From the NCBI GenBank assembly GCA_910588175.1, contig CAJUQQ010000042.1, forward strand, positions 1 to 16,716: a stretch of DNA of 16,716 nucleotides. The letters run 5' to 3'. Made by a program: the position numbers and the translations under genes. The notes beneath the pieces are model-generated. The model saw only the letters and a list, made by a program, of their open reading frames with translations, made no database searches and was not told where the DNA came from. Below are positions 1-7,634 of this stretch, piece by piece. Position 1 is the first letter of the stretch; each line of letters opens with the position of its first letter. This stretch comes from an uncultured Oscillibacter sp. (lineage in GTDB: Bacteria > Bacillota > Clostridia > Oscillospirales > Oscillospiraceae).

Positions 1-518
1 TCCATGCTGAAAAAGTAGTACAGCACCACCAGATTGATAGGCCCGCCGCCGATGCCCAGAAAGCTGGACATCGCTCCCAGCGCCAGCCCTATGACAACGC
101 AGGCGGCAAAATTCTGAACATGCCGGGTGGGAATGCGGGCTTTGTTGACCGTATACAAAAGCGTTCCCGCGGTCACCACGGCCAGACAGGCGGCCTGAAC
201 CGCCCCTACCGTATCCGGCGACCCGGACAGCTCCCGCACTGCGGCAAACAGCTGGTTTCCCGCCAGCCCGCCCACCGCCGCGCCCAGGGCCAGAGGCGTC
301 CCCGTTTTCAGGGAGACGCTGTGCTCTCTTGCCAGGAGGGACTTTCCCACGGAATAGCAGCTCATGGACAGCACCGTACAGCCGGACAGGAAGCTGATAG
401 TGGTTACCGTCTCCAAATGGAGCAGGTCCAGCACTGGCTTGATGATCACGCCGCCGCCGATGCCGCAGATGGCCCCTGCGACGCTGGCCGCCAGGGCTAC
501 AAGAAAAAAGATCAGCAT
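1..518 (-). CDS. TauE/SafE family permease (partial, 3' end beyond left edge)
   Basis: I translated this frame directly; 172 codons are visible and it runs off the left edge without a stop. The product is a membrane protein with hydrophobic segments from the first residues (MLIFFLVALAASVAGAICG). The glycine motif GIGGGVIIKPVLDLL follows near residues 19-33, and a second copy of the motif (FLGIGGGPINLVVLYYF) lies near residues 154-170. Two internal repeats of this type are the hallmark of the TauE/SafE (DUF81) family, whose characterised members move sulfite, sulfoacetate or other small organic anions, mostly outwards. The ATG at 516-518 is preceded by GAGGAAACAAC, whose first bases overlap the TGA of the ROK gene, so the two are probably translationally coupled. 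Family assignment is firm; the substrate is unknown. Its place at the end of an amino-sugar operon that follows an SsuABC-type importer hints at anion export, which is inference only. Confidence 0.88.
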   Translation of the reverse strand, partial: MLIFFLVALAASVAGAICGIGGGVIIKPVLDLLHLETVTTISFLSGCTVLSMSCYSVGKSLLAREHSVSLKTGTPLALGAAVGGLAGNQLFAAVRELSGSPDTVGAVQAACLAVVTAGTLLYTVNKARIPTRHVQNFAACVVIGLALGAMSSFLGIGGGPINLVVLYYFFSM

Positions 519-527
519 GTTGTTTCC

Positions 528-1757
528 TCACAGCTCAATATAAGTCTCCAGGTCCTTGCAGATCGCCATGGCGGCGGCCCCCTTGGCGCCGCTGAGCGGG
601 TCCGGCTCCACAAAGAGGAAGCGGGCGTCCGGACGGATTACACCGCAGAGATTCCGGTGCATCACATCCAGCAGATGCTCCCGGTTTTCCGGGCGGCGGA
701 ACAGACTGCCCTCAATCAGCATCAGGCTGGGGCAGGCAAAGTTGCGGATATTCGCCACCGCCACCCCCAGGGTATACACCGCCTGTTCCACGATCTCCGC
801 CGCCGCCGGGTCTCCCGCCTCCTGAGCGGCCAGAACATGCTCCATCGAAAGAGCCCCTTCGCCCCGGAGCTGATCCAGAAGAGGAGCTTCCCCGCGTTCC
901 AATGCCCCGGCGCAGCGGCGCAGAATGGCCGCATCGCTGGCGTAAGCCTCCAGGCAGCCCCGGTTGCCGCAGCCGCAGGGCTCGCCGTTTGGGACCATAA
1001 CCATGTGCCCCACCTCGCCGGCTCCCACCACGGAGCCGAAATCCATCGCGGTGTTCAGCACCAGAGGGCAGGCGACGCCCTGGTGGATAAAGAGGTAAGC
1101 GAAGGTCTGGGCATCCTCCAGCGCCTCCCGGCGGAAGAGCTGAACGCCGTAAGCCCGGGCACAGGCGTTGTTCTCCACATGGATAGGCCCGGAGTATCCC
1201 AGCTGTGCCGCCAGGTCGCCCCGGATGTCCTTGCGGGTCCAGCCGTAGCTTGGCCGCGCCTCCAGAACGCCCCGCTGTGTATCCACCAGTCCCGGCAGAC
1301 ACACGCCGATTCCGGCGATGCCGCCGATCTCCATGCCGCAGACGGACAGCGCCTTATGGATCATGACGCGGGACAGCTCCACATTTCGGTCGTAGTCCCG
1401 CTCTTCCGCCTGGCTCTCCTGGGCGTAGAGCGCCTTCCCCCGGTAGTCCAGCAGGCAGACGGCCCGCCGGGTTCCCTGGATCTCCACGCCTAAGAAGTGC
1501 CGGGATTCCGGAACGATGTCCACCGGGTGGGCCCTGCGGCCCGCAAAGCGGGCGCTGGATTGCAAGGCCCCCGCCTCCCGAACGATTCCCCGGGCCATCA
1601 TGCTGTGGATGTTGGTGGTGATGGTGGGCAGGGTCAGGCCGAGGCTCTCCGCGATCTCGGCACGCTTGATGGGCCCCCGGTGATAGATGGTTTTCAATAT
1701 GGCGGCCTGGTTGGCCGCTTTTACCCGCGCTGGGTTCACTCCCTGCCCAAACTGCAC
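528..1757 (-). CDS. ROK family transcriptional regulator (NagC/XylR type)
   Basis: A 409-residue protein with an N-terminal winged helix-turn-helix (about residues 15-60, containing IKRAEIAESLGLTLPTITTN) and a ROK sugar-binding domain. The ROK zinc signature GEVGHMVMVPNG followed by CGCGNRGCLEAYAS is intact (His and three Cys near 251, 261, 263 and 268). In sugar-kinase ROK members the sugar site has a catalytic Asp in an E-N-D-A context; here it reads VENNACARAYG, so the Asp is Asn. This fits a sugar-sensing regulator without kinase activity. Start choice: the GTG at 1755-1757 lies 8 nt from AGGAGG (1766-1771). A TTG at 1761-1763 is in frame but only 2 nt from that site. The gene follows nagA by 15 nt and touches the TauE gene, so it is probably an autogenous regulator of this amino-sugar operon. 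A GlcNAc-type ligand is likely but not shown. Confidence 0.92.
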   Translation of the reverse strand: MQFGQGVNPARVKAANQAAILKTIYHRGPIKRAEIAESLGLTLPTITTNIHSMMARGIVREAGALQSSARFAGRRAHPVDIVPESRHFLGVEIQGTRRAVCLLDYRGKALYAQESQAEERDYDRNVELSRVMIHKALSVCGMEIGGIAGIGVCLPGLVDTQRGVLEARPSYGWTRKDIRGDLAAQLGYSGPIHVENNACARAYGVQLFRREALEDAQTFAYLFIHQGVACPLVLNTAMDFGSVVGAGEVGHMVMVPNGEPCGCGNRGCLEAYASDAAILRRCAGALERGEAPLLDQLRGEGALSMEHVLAAQEAGDPAAAEIVEQAVYTLGVAVANIRNFACPSLMLIEGSLFRRPENREHLLDVMHRNLCGVIRPDARFLFVEPDPLSGAKGAAAMAICKDLETYIEL

Positions 1758-1772
1758 GCGCAAGCCCTCCTT

Positions 1773-2921
1773 TCAGGTCTGCTGAAACCGCCTCCCCCGA
1801 AGGAACACGGCTTCCACATTCAAATGGCTGTCCAGCACCGTCAAATCCGCGTCCTTTCCCTCGGCGATGGAGCCCTTCCGGTCAAATACGCCAATCAGCC
1901 GGGCGGGGTTCTCCGTCAGCAGGGGAAGAAGATCTTCCAAGGGCCTTTCGGTCCAAGCCAGCAGGTTTTTCAGAGCCGTGTTCTGGGTCAGCGTGCTGCC
2001 GGCCCGGGTGCCGTCGGAGGCCAGCTTGGCGTCTCCTTCCTCCACCACGACCTCGTTGACCCCCAGATGGTATTTCCCGTCCGGCAATCCGGCCGCCATG
2101 ATGGAGTCGGTGATGGCCACAACCCGGTTCAGTCCCTTGGTCTTGAGGAGCAGGCGCACGATGCCCGGATGGAGGTGCCGTCCGTCGCAGATGGCCTCGC
2201 AGTACGCATCGCTCTCCAGCACGGCGCCCAGAATGGCGGGACGGTGCTGGTGGAGCAACTGCATGGCATTGAAGGTGTGGGTAGCGGCGGCGGCCCCGGC
2301 GGCGATGGCCGCCATAGCCGTCTCATAATCCGCCCCGGAGTGGCCGATGGCGGTGACGATGCCCAGCTCCCGGGCTGCGGGAATCAGGTCCAGAACCCCC
2401 TCCACCTCCGGGGACACGGTGAGGTAGCGGACGCAGCCCTCCGCCTGTTCCTGATAGGAGCGGAGCAGGCTGGGATTCCCCTTGCGCAGCAAATGCTCCG
2501 GCATGGCTCCCTTATAGGCGGAGGCCAGAAAGGGGCCCTCCAGGTGAATTCCCAGCAGCTCCGCGCCGCCGCCCTCCCGGCTCCGGTACGCCTTGCACTG
2601 GTCGACGCACCACCGGGTCTGCTCTTCGGTGTCCGTCAGCACGGAGCTCAGCCAGGAGGTGGTGCCGTTCCCCGCGAAAAACCGGGCGATTTTGTCCAGG
2701 TCCTCCGGCGCGGCCCCATTCACGTCCACACCCACGGCGCCATGGGTGTGGATGTCGAGAAAGCCGGGAACCACCAGCTTCCCCTCCGCGTCATAGACTT
2801 CGCCGGACACGGGCGCGTCCGGGGGCAGGAGGCGGAGCTTCCCATCCTCTATGGCGATGGCGGCCTTCTGGAAACGGTGGTCCAGATACACCTGCCCGTT
2901 TACAAGATAACTGGTACTCAT
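1773..2921 (-). CDS. nagA: N-acetylglucosamine-6-phosphate deacetylase
   Basis: A 382-residue amidohydrolase of normal NagA length. It hydrolyses GlcNAc-6-P to glucosamine-6-P plus acetate in the cytoplasm. Visible motifs, in order: PGFLDIHTHGAVGVD (His58, His60), GIHLEGPFLASAYKGA (Glu128, metal ligand), GHSGADY (His194), ATHTFNAM (His215), ICDGRHLHP, and ITDSIMAAGLPDG with the catalytic Asp272. All the metal and catalytic positions expected for NagA are present. The frame is open further upstream into nagB, to 3029, but the ATG at 2919-2921 begins the conserved N terminus (MSTSYLVNGQVYLDHRF). It is preceded by GAGGGG and sits 10 nt after the nagB stop. Within the operon its substrate would come from a GlcNAc phosphotransferase or kinase not encoded in this window. 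Its product would go to the adjacent NagB-like enzyme. Confidence 0.95.
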   Translation of the reverse strand: MSTSYLVNGQVYLDHRFQKAAIAIEDGKLRLLPPDAPVSGEVYDAEGKLVVPGFLDIHTHGAVGVDVNGAAPEDLDKIARFFAGNGTTSWLSSVLTDTEEQTRWCVDQCKAYRSREGGGAELLGIHLEGPFLASAYKGAMPEHLLRKGNPSLLRSYQEQAEGCVRYLTVSPEVEGVLDLIPAARELGIVTAIGHSGADYETAMAAIAAGAAAATHTFNAMQLLHQHRPAILGAVLESDAYCEAICDGRHLHPGIVRLLLKTKGLNRVVAITDSIMAAGLPDGKYHLGVNEVVVEEGDAKLASDGTRAGSTLTQNTALKNLLAWTERPLEDLLPLLTENPARLIGVFDRKGSIAEGKDADLTVLDSHLNVEAVFLRGRRFQQT

Positions 2922-2931
2922 AGCGCGCCCC

Positions 2932-3753
2932 TCACTCCGGCAGGTTGGCCACGAACTCCGTAATCCGCAGCAGGGCGTCCGGGTGCTCCTGGAGCAGCGT
3001 GACGGGGAAATGGGCGGAAATTTCTCCATGGGCCGCGTGGCGGGCCACCGCCCGGTGCCAGTCCCGGAAACAGCCCAGCCGTACCTTACGGGCGCTGTAG
3101 ATTTCCCGCATGCCGATGGTGACGCACCAGCGGGGCATGTCGTCTACGGCTCCGTTCAAATCGCCAATGGCGTTGGCCGTCCGGGTCTCCCGGGAGATTT
3201 CCAGCACCCGGGTGGGCAGGGCCCGGAATTGCTCCGGCGTCAGCTCGTCCTGGGCCTCGTTGAAGGCCACGTGGCCGTTGATTCCGATGCCGCCGAAACA
3301 GATGTCCACGCCGCCGAGCTCCTGAATCACCCGCCACATGTTCTCCGGGTCCTTTGGGTCCGGGAAGACGCGCTGGCTTTCCGGCATGACCAGGCTGGGG
3401 GCAATCTTTGTGTAGACTGTTCGGTCCATAAAGCCCCGGAAGCTGAGGGAATGCTCCTTGGCTATCCATTCCTTTTCGTCTGTGAGGTACTCGTCCATGT
3501 TGAGAAACCACACGTTTTTCAAGCTGATGTTCCCGGCGTTTACCAGCTCCACAAAGTAAGGATACTGCCCCACGGGACCCACCGGACAGATGAATACCGT
3601 TTTCTCTCCCAGGGCGTTTTTCCGCCGGATTTCCTCGACCATCTCCTGGGCGATGGCCTGAAACACGGCGGCGTTGTCCTCCATGACGGTGAGGGGCAGC
3701 TTCGGCCCGGCCAACAGCTGTTCCTTGTTGTAGTAGTAATAGTCGTGTCGCAT
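2932..3753 (-). CDS. nagB: glucosamine-6-phosphate deaminase-like protein (divergent NagB)
   Basis: A 273-residue member of the NagB/RpiA/CoA-transferase superfamily. NagB converts glucosamine-6-P to fructose-6-P and ammonia. Supporting motifs are FLNMDEYL (Asp87, equivalent of the NagB proton-transfer Asp72) and GGIGINGHVAFNE (His161 and Glu166, equivalents of His143 and Glu148). The protein is divergent. The usual LATGSTP phosphate loop reads CPVGPVGQYP (56-65), the canonical Asp141 position is Asn159, and the C-terminal part (RLGCFRDWHRAVARHAAHG) differs from standard NagB. It therefore belongs to a NagB-like branch; deaminase activity is likely from the context with nagA but not certain. 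The ATG at 3751-3753 has GAGGGAGA just upstream. Spacing to the glycosidase stop is 15 nt and to nagA 10 nt, which indicates one operon. An isomerase or lactonase role on a related sugar phosphate is the alternative. Confidence 0.8.
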   Translation of the reverse strand: MRHDYYYYNKEQLLAGPKLPLTVMEDNAAVFQAIAQEMVEEIRRKNALGEKTVFICPVGPVGQYPYFVELVNAGNISLKNVWFLNMDEYLTDEKEWIAKEHSLSFRGFMDRTVYTKIAPSLVMPESQRVFPDPKDPENMWRVIQELGGVDICFGGIGINGHVAFNEAQDELTPEQFRALPTRVLEISRETRTANAIGDLNGAVDDMPRWCVTIGMREIYSARKVRLGCFRDWHRAVARHAAHGEISAHFPVTLLQEHPDALLRITEFVANLPE

Positions 3754-3768
3754 ATTCTCTCCCTCTTT

Positions 3769-5613
3769 TCAGGCTTTCGTGGGAAAGCCGGTATATGTTT
3801 CCGTGACCTCCAGCACCCGGTACACGTCCAGAAAGGGCTGGAAGTCCGGCTCGTTCTCACAGATCCATTCCTCCAGGGCCAGCCAGGCCCTCCCGCCCGC
3901 TTCCCGCTCTCCACGGGCCAGCAGTTCCAAGGCCCGGGCCAGAGCCAGGGCATACCTCTGGTGATAGGCCAGCAGGGTCCAGAACCGGCCATCCTCCCGG
4001 TGAGCCTCCAGCACAGGGGAAAACTTCCGGCAGGCCTCTTGAATTTCCGCCATCCGGCGGGCCACATGGGGGTCCGTCCGCTCCCCTTTGCCGTTGAGAT
4101 AGTCGCAGGCGTTCCGCCGGGACAGGGCGGAGAGATAACAAAGGACCTCCTCCCACGCCTCCCCGTAGGCGGCCTGGAAGTATTCCCGGACCACCGCCTC
4201 CGCGTCGGTTTCCTCGTTCCAGAGCACACGGCCCAGCACATAGTTGGGCAGAAAGTTCGGCAGACCCGCCCGGAGCTCCTGACAGCTGACATAGCCGTCC
4301 AGCCCCAATTGGCGCAGCTGCTTCACATCTCCGGCAATCACCCGGGCAATGTGAAGGTAGCCCAAATCCCCGTAATGTGCCCGGCCCAGGGGATAGTCGT
4401 ACAGAAAGCTGTCTCCGTGGAACAACGCCTGCCAGCCCCGGAGAAAGGCCAGGTTTTCCCCCAGACCGCTGGGCAGGGCGATTCGGTTGCGGCGGTAAGG
4501 CGGAAGGGGAGGCAGCCGCTTCTCCACCTGATAGGACGCCGCAAAGGTCCGGCTGATGGGGGCGAACATGAGGACAAACCGCTCCGGACGGACCAGCCGT
4601 GCCCGGATGGGAGGCCATAACAGCTCTTGATAGAGCAGGAAGACGATTTTCGTCTCCAGCCCCTTTTCCTCCAGAAGGCGGTCGATCTCGTTCAGCAGCT
4701 CCACATATTGGTCTGACAGGATGGTCTCCTGACAGCCTGCGCATTCGCAGACGTTGTTATACTCATCCGCCAGCCACACATGGAGGTAATCCACGCCGGG
4801 ATGAGCCCCGGCGTAGTCCGCCGCCAGGGCGGCGAAGGCGCTCACCGCCTCGTGGTTGTGAAGGCAGAGATTCGTATTGGCAGGAGCGCCGCCGTACAGG
4901 TCCCGCTTCCCGTTTACCAGGGCGGCCAGGGGGCGCTTTCCCTCCTCCAGAGGCCGGGATTTGTCCCAGGATTGGGCGTCATACCCCAGAACCTCCCCCG
5001 TCCAGCCATGACCCGCCCCGTGGAGCATCAGGTCTCGCTCCTTAACCGCTTGCCGGAACTCCTCCGCGTACCGCCGGATATCAGCGTCCGTCAAGGGCTC
5101 CGGTTTTCTCAGGGGGTTGCGCTGGTGTTCGTACCAGCGGGCGAGAAAGGCCCGGGGGGATTTGAATTGCAGGAAAAAGCTGTTGTACCCGGCCTTGGGA
5201 AGCCAGTCGATGAAATTCAGGATGTTCTCCCGGCTGTCCGCGCCCTCGATGCACACGCCCCGGTGACGGAAGGAAGCCGTTTCCTCATAGTTCATGGCTA
5301 GGGTCTCCGGGGCGGCGGAGGGTACGATTTCGCACTCTTTGCCCGGTCCCAGAAAGCGGCAGCCCAGGCGGCGCAGATAATCGTACGCGCCCAGCAGGAC
5401 GCTCCGGGGCCGGTTCCCGGTGATCCCGCCTCCGGTTGGGGTCATACGGACTTGGAATTGGTCCGGACCGTTCCTGCGGTCCGCTGTCTCCAGACGGATG
5501 CGCACCTGACCGCCGCCTTGGGACAGCATGCGGCCCAGATAGCGCTCCAGCTCTCCGGCCGCCAGGCGGACGGCGGAATGGGCCTGTGGACTGTAATCAA
5601 CTTGAATGTTCAT
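3769..5613 (-). CDS. DUF4838 / GH163-like glycoside hydrolase, cytoplasmic
   Basis: A 614-residue protein. The N-terminal part (1-110) resembles the small alpha/beta domain that precedes the barrel in GH67- and GH20-like enzymes (RLAAGELERYLGRML; SVLLGAYDYLRRLGCRFLGP). The central barrel has FRHRGVCIEGADSREN (116-130) and LHVWLADEYNNVCECAGC (277-294), an Asp-Glu pair followed by a Cys cluster that is typical of DUF4838. From memory, CAZy GH163 was founded on a DUF4838 protein of Bacteroides fragilis with endo-beta-N-acetylglucosaminidase activity. Asp283/Glu284 are the candidate catalytic residues by analogy with GH20. No signal peptide is visible, so it probably acts on imported oligosaccharide in the cytoplasm. 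The ATG at 5611-5613 follows GGAGGG. An upstream in-frame ATG at 5664 lies inside a terminator hairpin and is rejected. Position just before nagB-nagA suggests GlcNAc-containing substrates; the exact linkage is unknown. Confidence 0.75.
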   Translation of the reverse strand: MNIQVDYSPQAHSAVRLAAGELERYLGRMLSQGGGQVRIRLETADRRNGPDQFQVRMTPTGGGITGNRPRSVLLGAYDYLRRLGCRFLGPGKECEIVPSAAPETLAMNYEETASFRHRGVCIEGADSRENILNFIDWLPKAGYNSFFLQFKSPRAFLARWYEHQRNPLRKPEPLTDADIRRYAEEFRQAVKERDLMLHGAGHGWTGEVLGYDAQSWDKSRPLEEGKRPLAALVNGKRDLYGGAPANTNLCLHNHEAVSAFAALAADYAGAHPGVDYLHVWLADEYNNVCECAGCQETILSDQYVELLNEIDRLLEEKGLETKIVFLLYQELLWPPIRARLVRPERFVLMFAPISRTFAASYQVEKRLPPLPPYRRNRIALPSGLGENLAFLRGWQALFHGDSFLYDYPLGRAHYGDLGYLHIARVIAGDVKQLRQLGLDGYVSCQELRAGLPNFLPNYVLGRVLWNEETDAEAVVREYFQAAYGEAWEEVLCYLSALSRRNACDYLNGKGERTDPHVARRMAEIQEACRKFSPVLEAHREDGRFWTLLAYHQRYALALARALELLARGEREAGGRAWLALEEWICENEPDFQPFLDVYRVLEVTETYTGFPTKA

Positions 5614-5621
5614 AACCCTCC

Positions 5622-5667
5622 GTTTAAAAATGGACCCGATGGAACGCCGCTCCACCGGGTCCATTTT
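5622..5667 (-). terminator. rho-independent terminator, directly upstream of the glycosidase RBS
   Basis: The arms AAAATGGACCCG (5627-5638) and CGGGTCCATTTT (5656-5667) are exactly complementary. The loop continues pairing (GTGGAG with TTCCAT on the minus strand, allowing G-U), giving a stem of about 18 bp. On the minus strand it is followed by TTTTTAAA. It lies 30 nt after the lipoprotein stop codon, so it should end the importer transcript. Only about 9 nt separate it from the glycosidase start codon, so it is also a candidate attenuator for the nag operon. Confidence 0.85.
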
Positions 5668-5696
5668 GTATCACACGCGGGAACGCGCCGCTTTTC

Positions 5697-6764
5697 TTAT
5701 TTCAGCGCCTCATTGATCACGTCGAACAGGACGAACTGGGACACGTCCTCCACGACCTCCTCCGGCTTCAGCGTCTCGGCCTGCACGAAGTCGTTCTGCA
5801 TGTTCTTGTAGTAGCTTTCCACGGTACCGTCGGCCATGCCGGACTTGATGTCGTCCAGGCTGAACCAGTGGGCGTCGCCCAGCTGGGACAGCTGAGACTC
5901 CAGGTTGCTCTTGATGGTGTCGGCGCACAGCTGAGCCACAGCCTCGTAGTTCTCAGACTTGGAGCCCCAGTCCATGCCCTTGAACAGGGCGCGGGTAAAG
6001 CGGACCAGCACGTCGTGGTTCTCCTCCGCGTACTTGGGCAGGCAGATCCAGCTGGAGATGTTGGTGGAGCCGTCGGAGAACTCGATCTCCTTGGAGCCCT
6101 CAACCTGCTGGAGAATCTGGCCGGAGTAGGGATTCCAGCACACGGCGGCGTCCACGGTGCCGGACACCATGGCGGGCACCATGTTGTCAATGCCCATATC
6201 GTAGCCGTCCACATCGTCCCGGGTCAGGCCGGCGACCTTCAGAGCGTTGTCATAGGTGGTCTCGGAGGAGGAGCCGGAGTTGAAGGCGATGGTCTTGCCC
6301 TTCAGGTCCTCCATGGACTCGATGCCGCTGTCGGGATGCACCACGATTTTGTCCGTGGTATGAACGGAGCTGGGAGCGAAGATGACGGCATTGCCCAGGA
6401 CGCAGAGACGGTGGGCGCCCTTGCCGATATAGGCCAGGTCGATCTTGCCGCTTTCCATGGCCGCGATCTCAGAGGGGCCGTCGGGGAACTCGGACAGCAC
6501 CACGGTGATGCCCTCCTCCTCGAAGCAGCCCTGCTCCATGGCGGAGCGAACGCCCCAGAGGGAAGCGTAGTTGGGCATGTAGGCGATGTTCAGGGTGATG
6601 GGCTCGGGACCGGCGGGCTCCTCGGGAGTCTCCTCTCCGCCGCTGTCGCTGGGGGCGCTGGTATCGGCGGGGGGCGGGGTGGTTTCGCCGCTGTCTTTGC
6701 CGCCGCAGGCGGTCAGGGCCAGCACCATCACCAGGGCCAGCAGGATTGAGACGAGTCTTTTCAT
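5697..6764 (-). CDS. ABC transporter substrate-binding lipoprotein, SsuA/NMT1-like
   Basis: A 355-residue extracytoplasmic solute-binding lipoprotein. The signal peptide MKRLVSILLALVMVLALTAC ends in a lipobox LTAC with the lipidated Cys20. A Ser/Pro/Glu/Thr-rich linker follows (21-54), then a periplasmic-binding fold starting ITLNIAYMPNYASLWG. Features of the SsuA/TauA/ThiY (NMT1) group are EEGITVVLSEFPDG, AAMESGKIDLAYIG, DLKGKTIAFNSGSSSETT and AAVCWNPYSG. Known ligands of the group are aliphatic sulfonates, taurine, nitrate and thiamine precursors; the ligand here cannot be read from the sequence. Start choice: the ATG at 6764 lies 9 nt from AGGAGG (6774-6779); another in-frame ATG at 6770 lies only 3 nt away. 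It is the last gene of the importer set, behind the ATPase gene and a small intercistronic hairpin. Family confidence is high, substrate confidence low. Confidence 0.9.
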   Translation of the reverse strand: MKRLVSILLALVMVLALTACGGKDSGETTPPPADTSAPSDSGGEETPEEPAGPEPITLNIAYMPNYASLWGVRSAMEQGCFEEEGITVVLSEFPDGPSEIAAMESGKIDLAYIGKGAHRLCVLGNAVIFAPSSVHTTDKIVVHPDSGIESMEDLKGKTIAFNSGSSSETTYDNALKVAGLTRDDVDGYDMGIDNMVPAMVSGTVDAAVCWNPYSGQILQQVEGSKEIEFSDGSTNISSWICLPKYAEENHDVLVRFTRALFKGMDWGSKSENYEAVAQLCADTIKSNLESQLSQLGDAHWFSLDDIKSGMADGTVESYYKNMQNDFVQAETLKPEEVVEDVSQFVLFDVINEALK

Positions 6765-6813
6765 TTCCATGTTCCTCCTTGAAAGTTTGGGGTTGTCTGC
6801 CCGTTTTATTGTT

Positions 6814-6829
6814 ACCGCCCTCCGGCGGT
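6814..6829 (-). other. intercistronic hairpin between ATPase and lipoprotein genes
   Basis: ACCGCC (6814-6819) and GGCGGT (6824-6829) form a 6-bp GC-rich stem with a 4-nt loop. It lies between the ATPase stop (6843) and the lipoprotein ribosome site (6774-6779). No T-run follows, so it is not a clear terminator. A role in mRNA stability or in raising lipoprotein levels relative to the membrane parts is a common arrangement in importer operons, but here it is inference. Confidence 0.45.
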
Positions 6830-6842
6830 CAGGCACTTGGGA

Positions 6843-7634
6843 TTACTTCCGGACCTCCAGGTACTCCTGATAGACCTCGTTCCAAATCTCGGCTTTCAGC
6901 TCCATAAAACGGGGGTCGTTCTTGGTGGCCTGGTCCCGGGGATAGGGGATGTCGATATCCACCACCCGCTTGATGCGCCCGGGCCGGGCGGACATGATGA
7001 CCACCCGCTGGGCCAGGAGCACCGCTTCGTCCACGTCATGGGTGATGAAGAAGCAGGTCTTTTTCTCCTGCTCCCAGGTTTTCAGCAGCTCCGTCTGGAG
7101 CTGGGCCCGGGTCTGTGCGTCCAGGGCGCCAAAGGGCTCGTCCATGAGGAGCACCTCCGGGTTGTTGGCATAGGCCCGGGCGATGGCCACCCGCTGCTTC
7201 ATGCCGCCGGACAGCTCCTTGGGATAGGAGTTCTCAAAGTCCTCCAGTCCCACCATCTTGATGTACTTTCGGGCAATCTCCTGGCACTCCGCCTTGGGCA
7301 GGCGCTTCATCTGGGGCCCGAACATGACGTTCTGGATAACGGTCTGCCAGGGAAACAGGGCGTACTGCTGAAAGACCACACCCCGCTCCACGCCGGTGCC
7401 CTCGATGCGCTTGCCGTCCAGGAAACACTCGCCGCTGGAAGCCTCGTGGAGGCCGGCCAGCACATTCAGCAGGGTGGACTTGCCGCAGCCGGAGGGGCCC
7501 ACCACGCAGACGAATTCGTTTTCCAGAATGTTCAGGTTGACGCCGTTGAGGGCCACCGTGGTGCCGTGGTCGCCGCGGTATTCCTTGACCACGTTTTTGA
7601 TTTCGATTTTTATCCTTCTCTCTTCTCCTGCCAC
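6843..7634 (-). CDS. ABC transporter ATP-binding protein, SsuB/TauB-like
   Basis: A 263-residue cytoplasmic ATPase that powers the adjacent importer. All motifs are intact: Walker A GPSGCGKS (46-53), Q-loop region FQQYALFPWQTV (88-99), signature LSGGMKQRVAIARA (141-154), Walker B VLLMDEPFGALD (161-172) and the switch FFITHDVDEA with His199. The sequence is typical of the nitrate/sulfonate/taurine group. The start is GTG (7632-7634), 8 nt after AGGAGG, and the first 25 nt overlap the end of the permease gene, so translation is probably coupled. The gap of 78 nt to the lipoprotein gene holds a small hairpin. Nothing appears broken. Confidence 0.95.
   Translation of the reverse strand: MAGEERRIKIEIKNVVKEYRGDHGTTVALNGVNLNILENEFVCVVGPSGCGKSTLLNVLAGLHEASSGECFLDGKRIEGTGVERGVVFQQYALFPWQTVIQNVMFGPQMKRLPKAECQEIARKYIKMVGLEDFENSYPKELSGGMKQRVAIARAYANNPEVLLMDEPFGALDAQTRAQLQTELLKTWEQEKKTCFFITHDVDEAVLLAQRVVIMSARPGRIKRVVDIDIPYPRDQATKNDPRFMELKAEIWNEVYQEYLEVRK

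Noticed and set aside
120..1493. Long plus-strand open frame (457 codons) opposite the TauE and ROK genes
   Set aside because: It is antisense to two genes with clear family motifs, has low-complexity His/Gln/Arg-rich translation and no ribosome site; GC-rich DNA gives such shadows.
2922..3029. N-terminal extension of nagA to an upstream start at 3029
   Set aside because: The extra 36 residues overlap nagB, lack NagA similarity and have no ribosome site; ATG at 2921 does.
1497..4620. Plus-strand open frames of about 490 and 545 codons opposite nagA, nagB and the glycosidase gene
   Set aside because: Composition is that of antisense shadows and no domain is recognisable, while the minus strand holds intact conserved proteins.
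5614..5664. Upstream start (5664) for the DUF4838 protein
   Set aside because: It lies in the terminator hairpin; ATG at 5613 has GGAGGG directly before it and begins the conserved domain.
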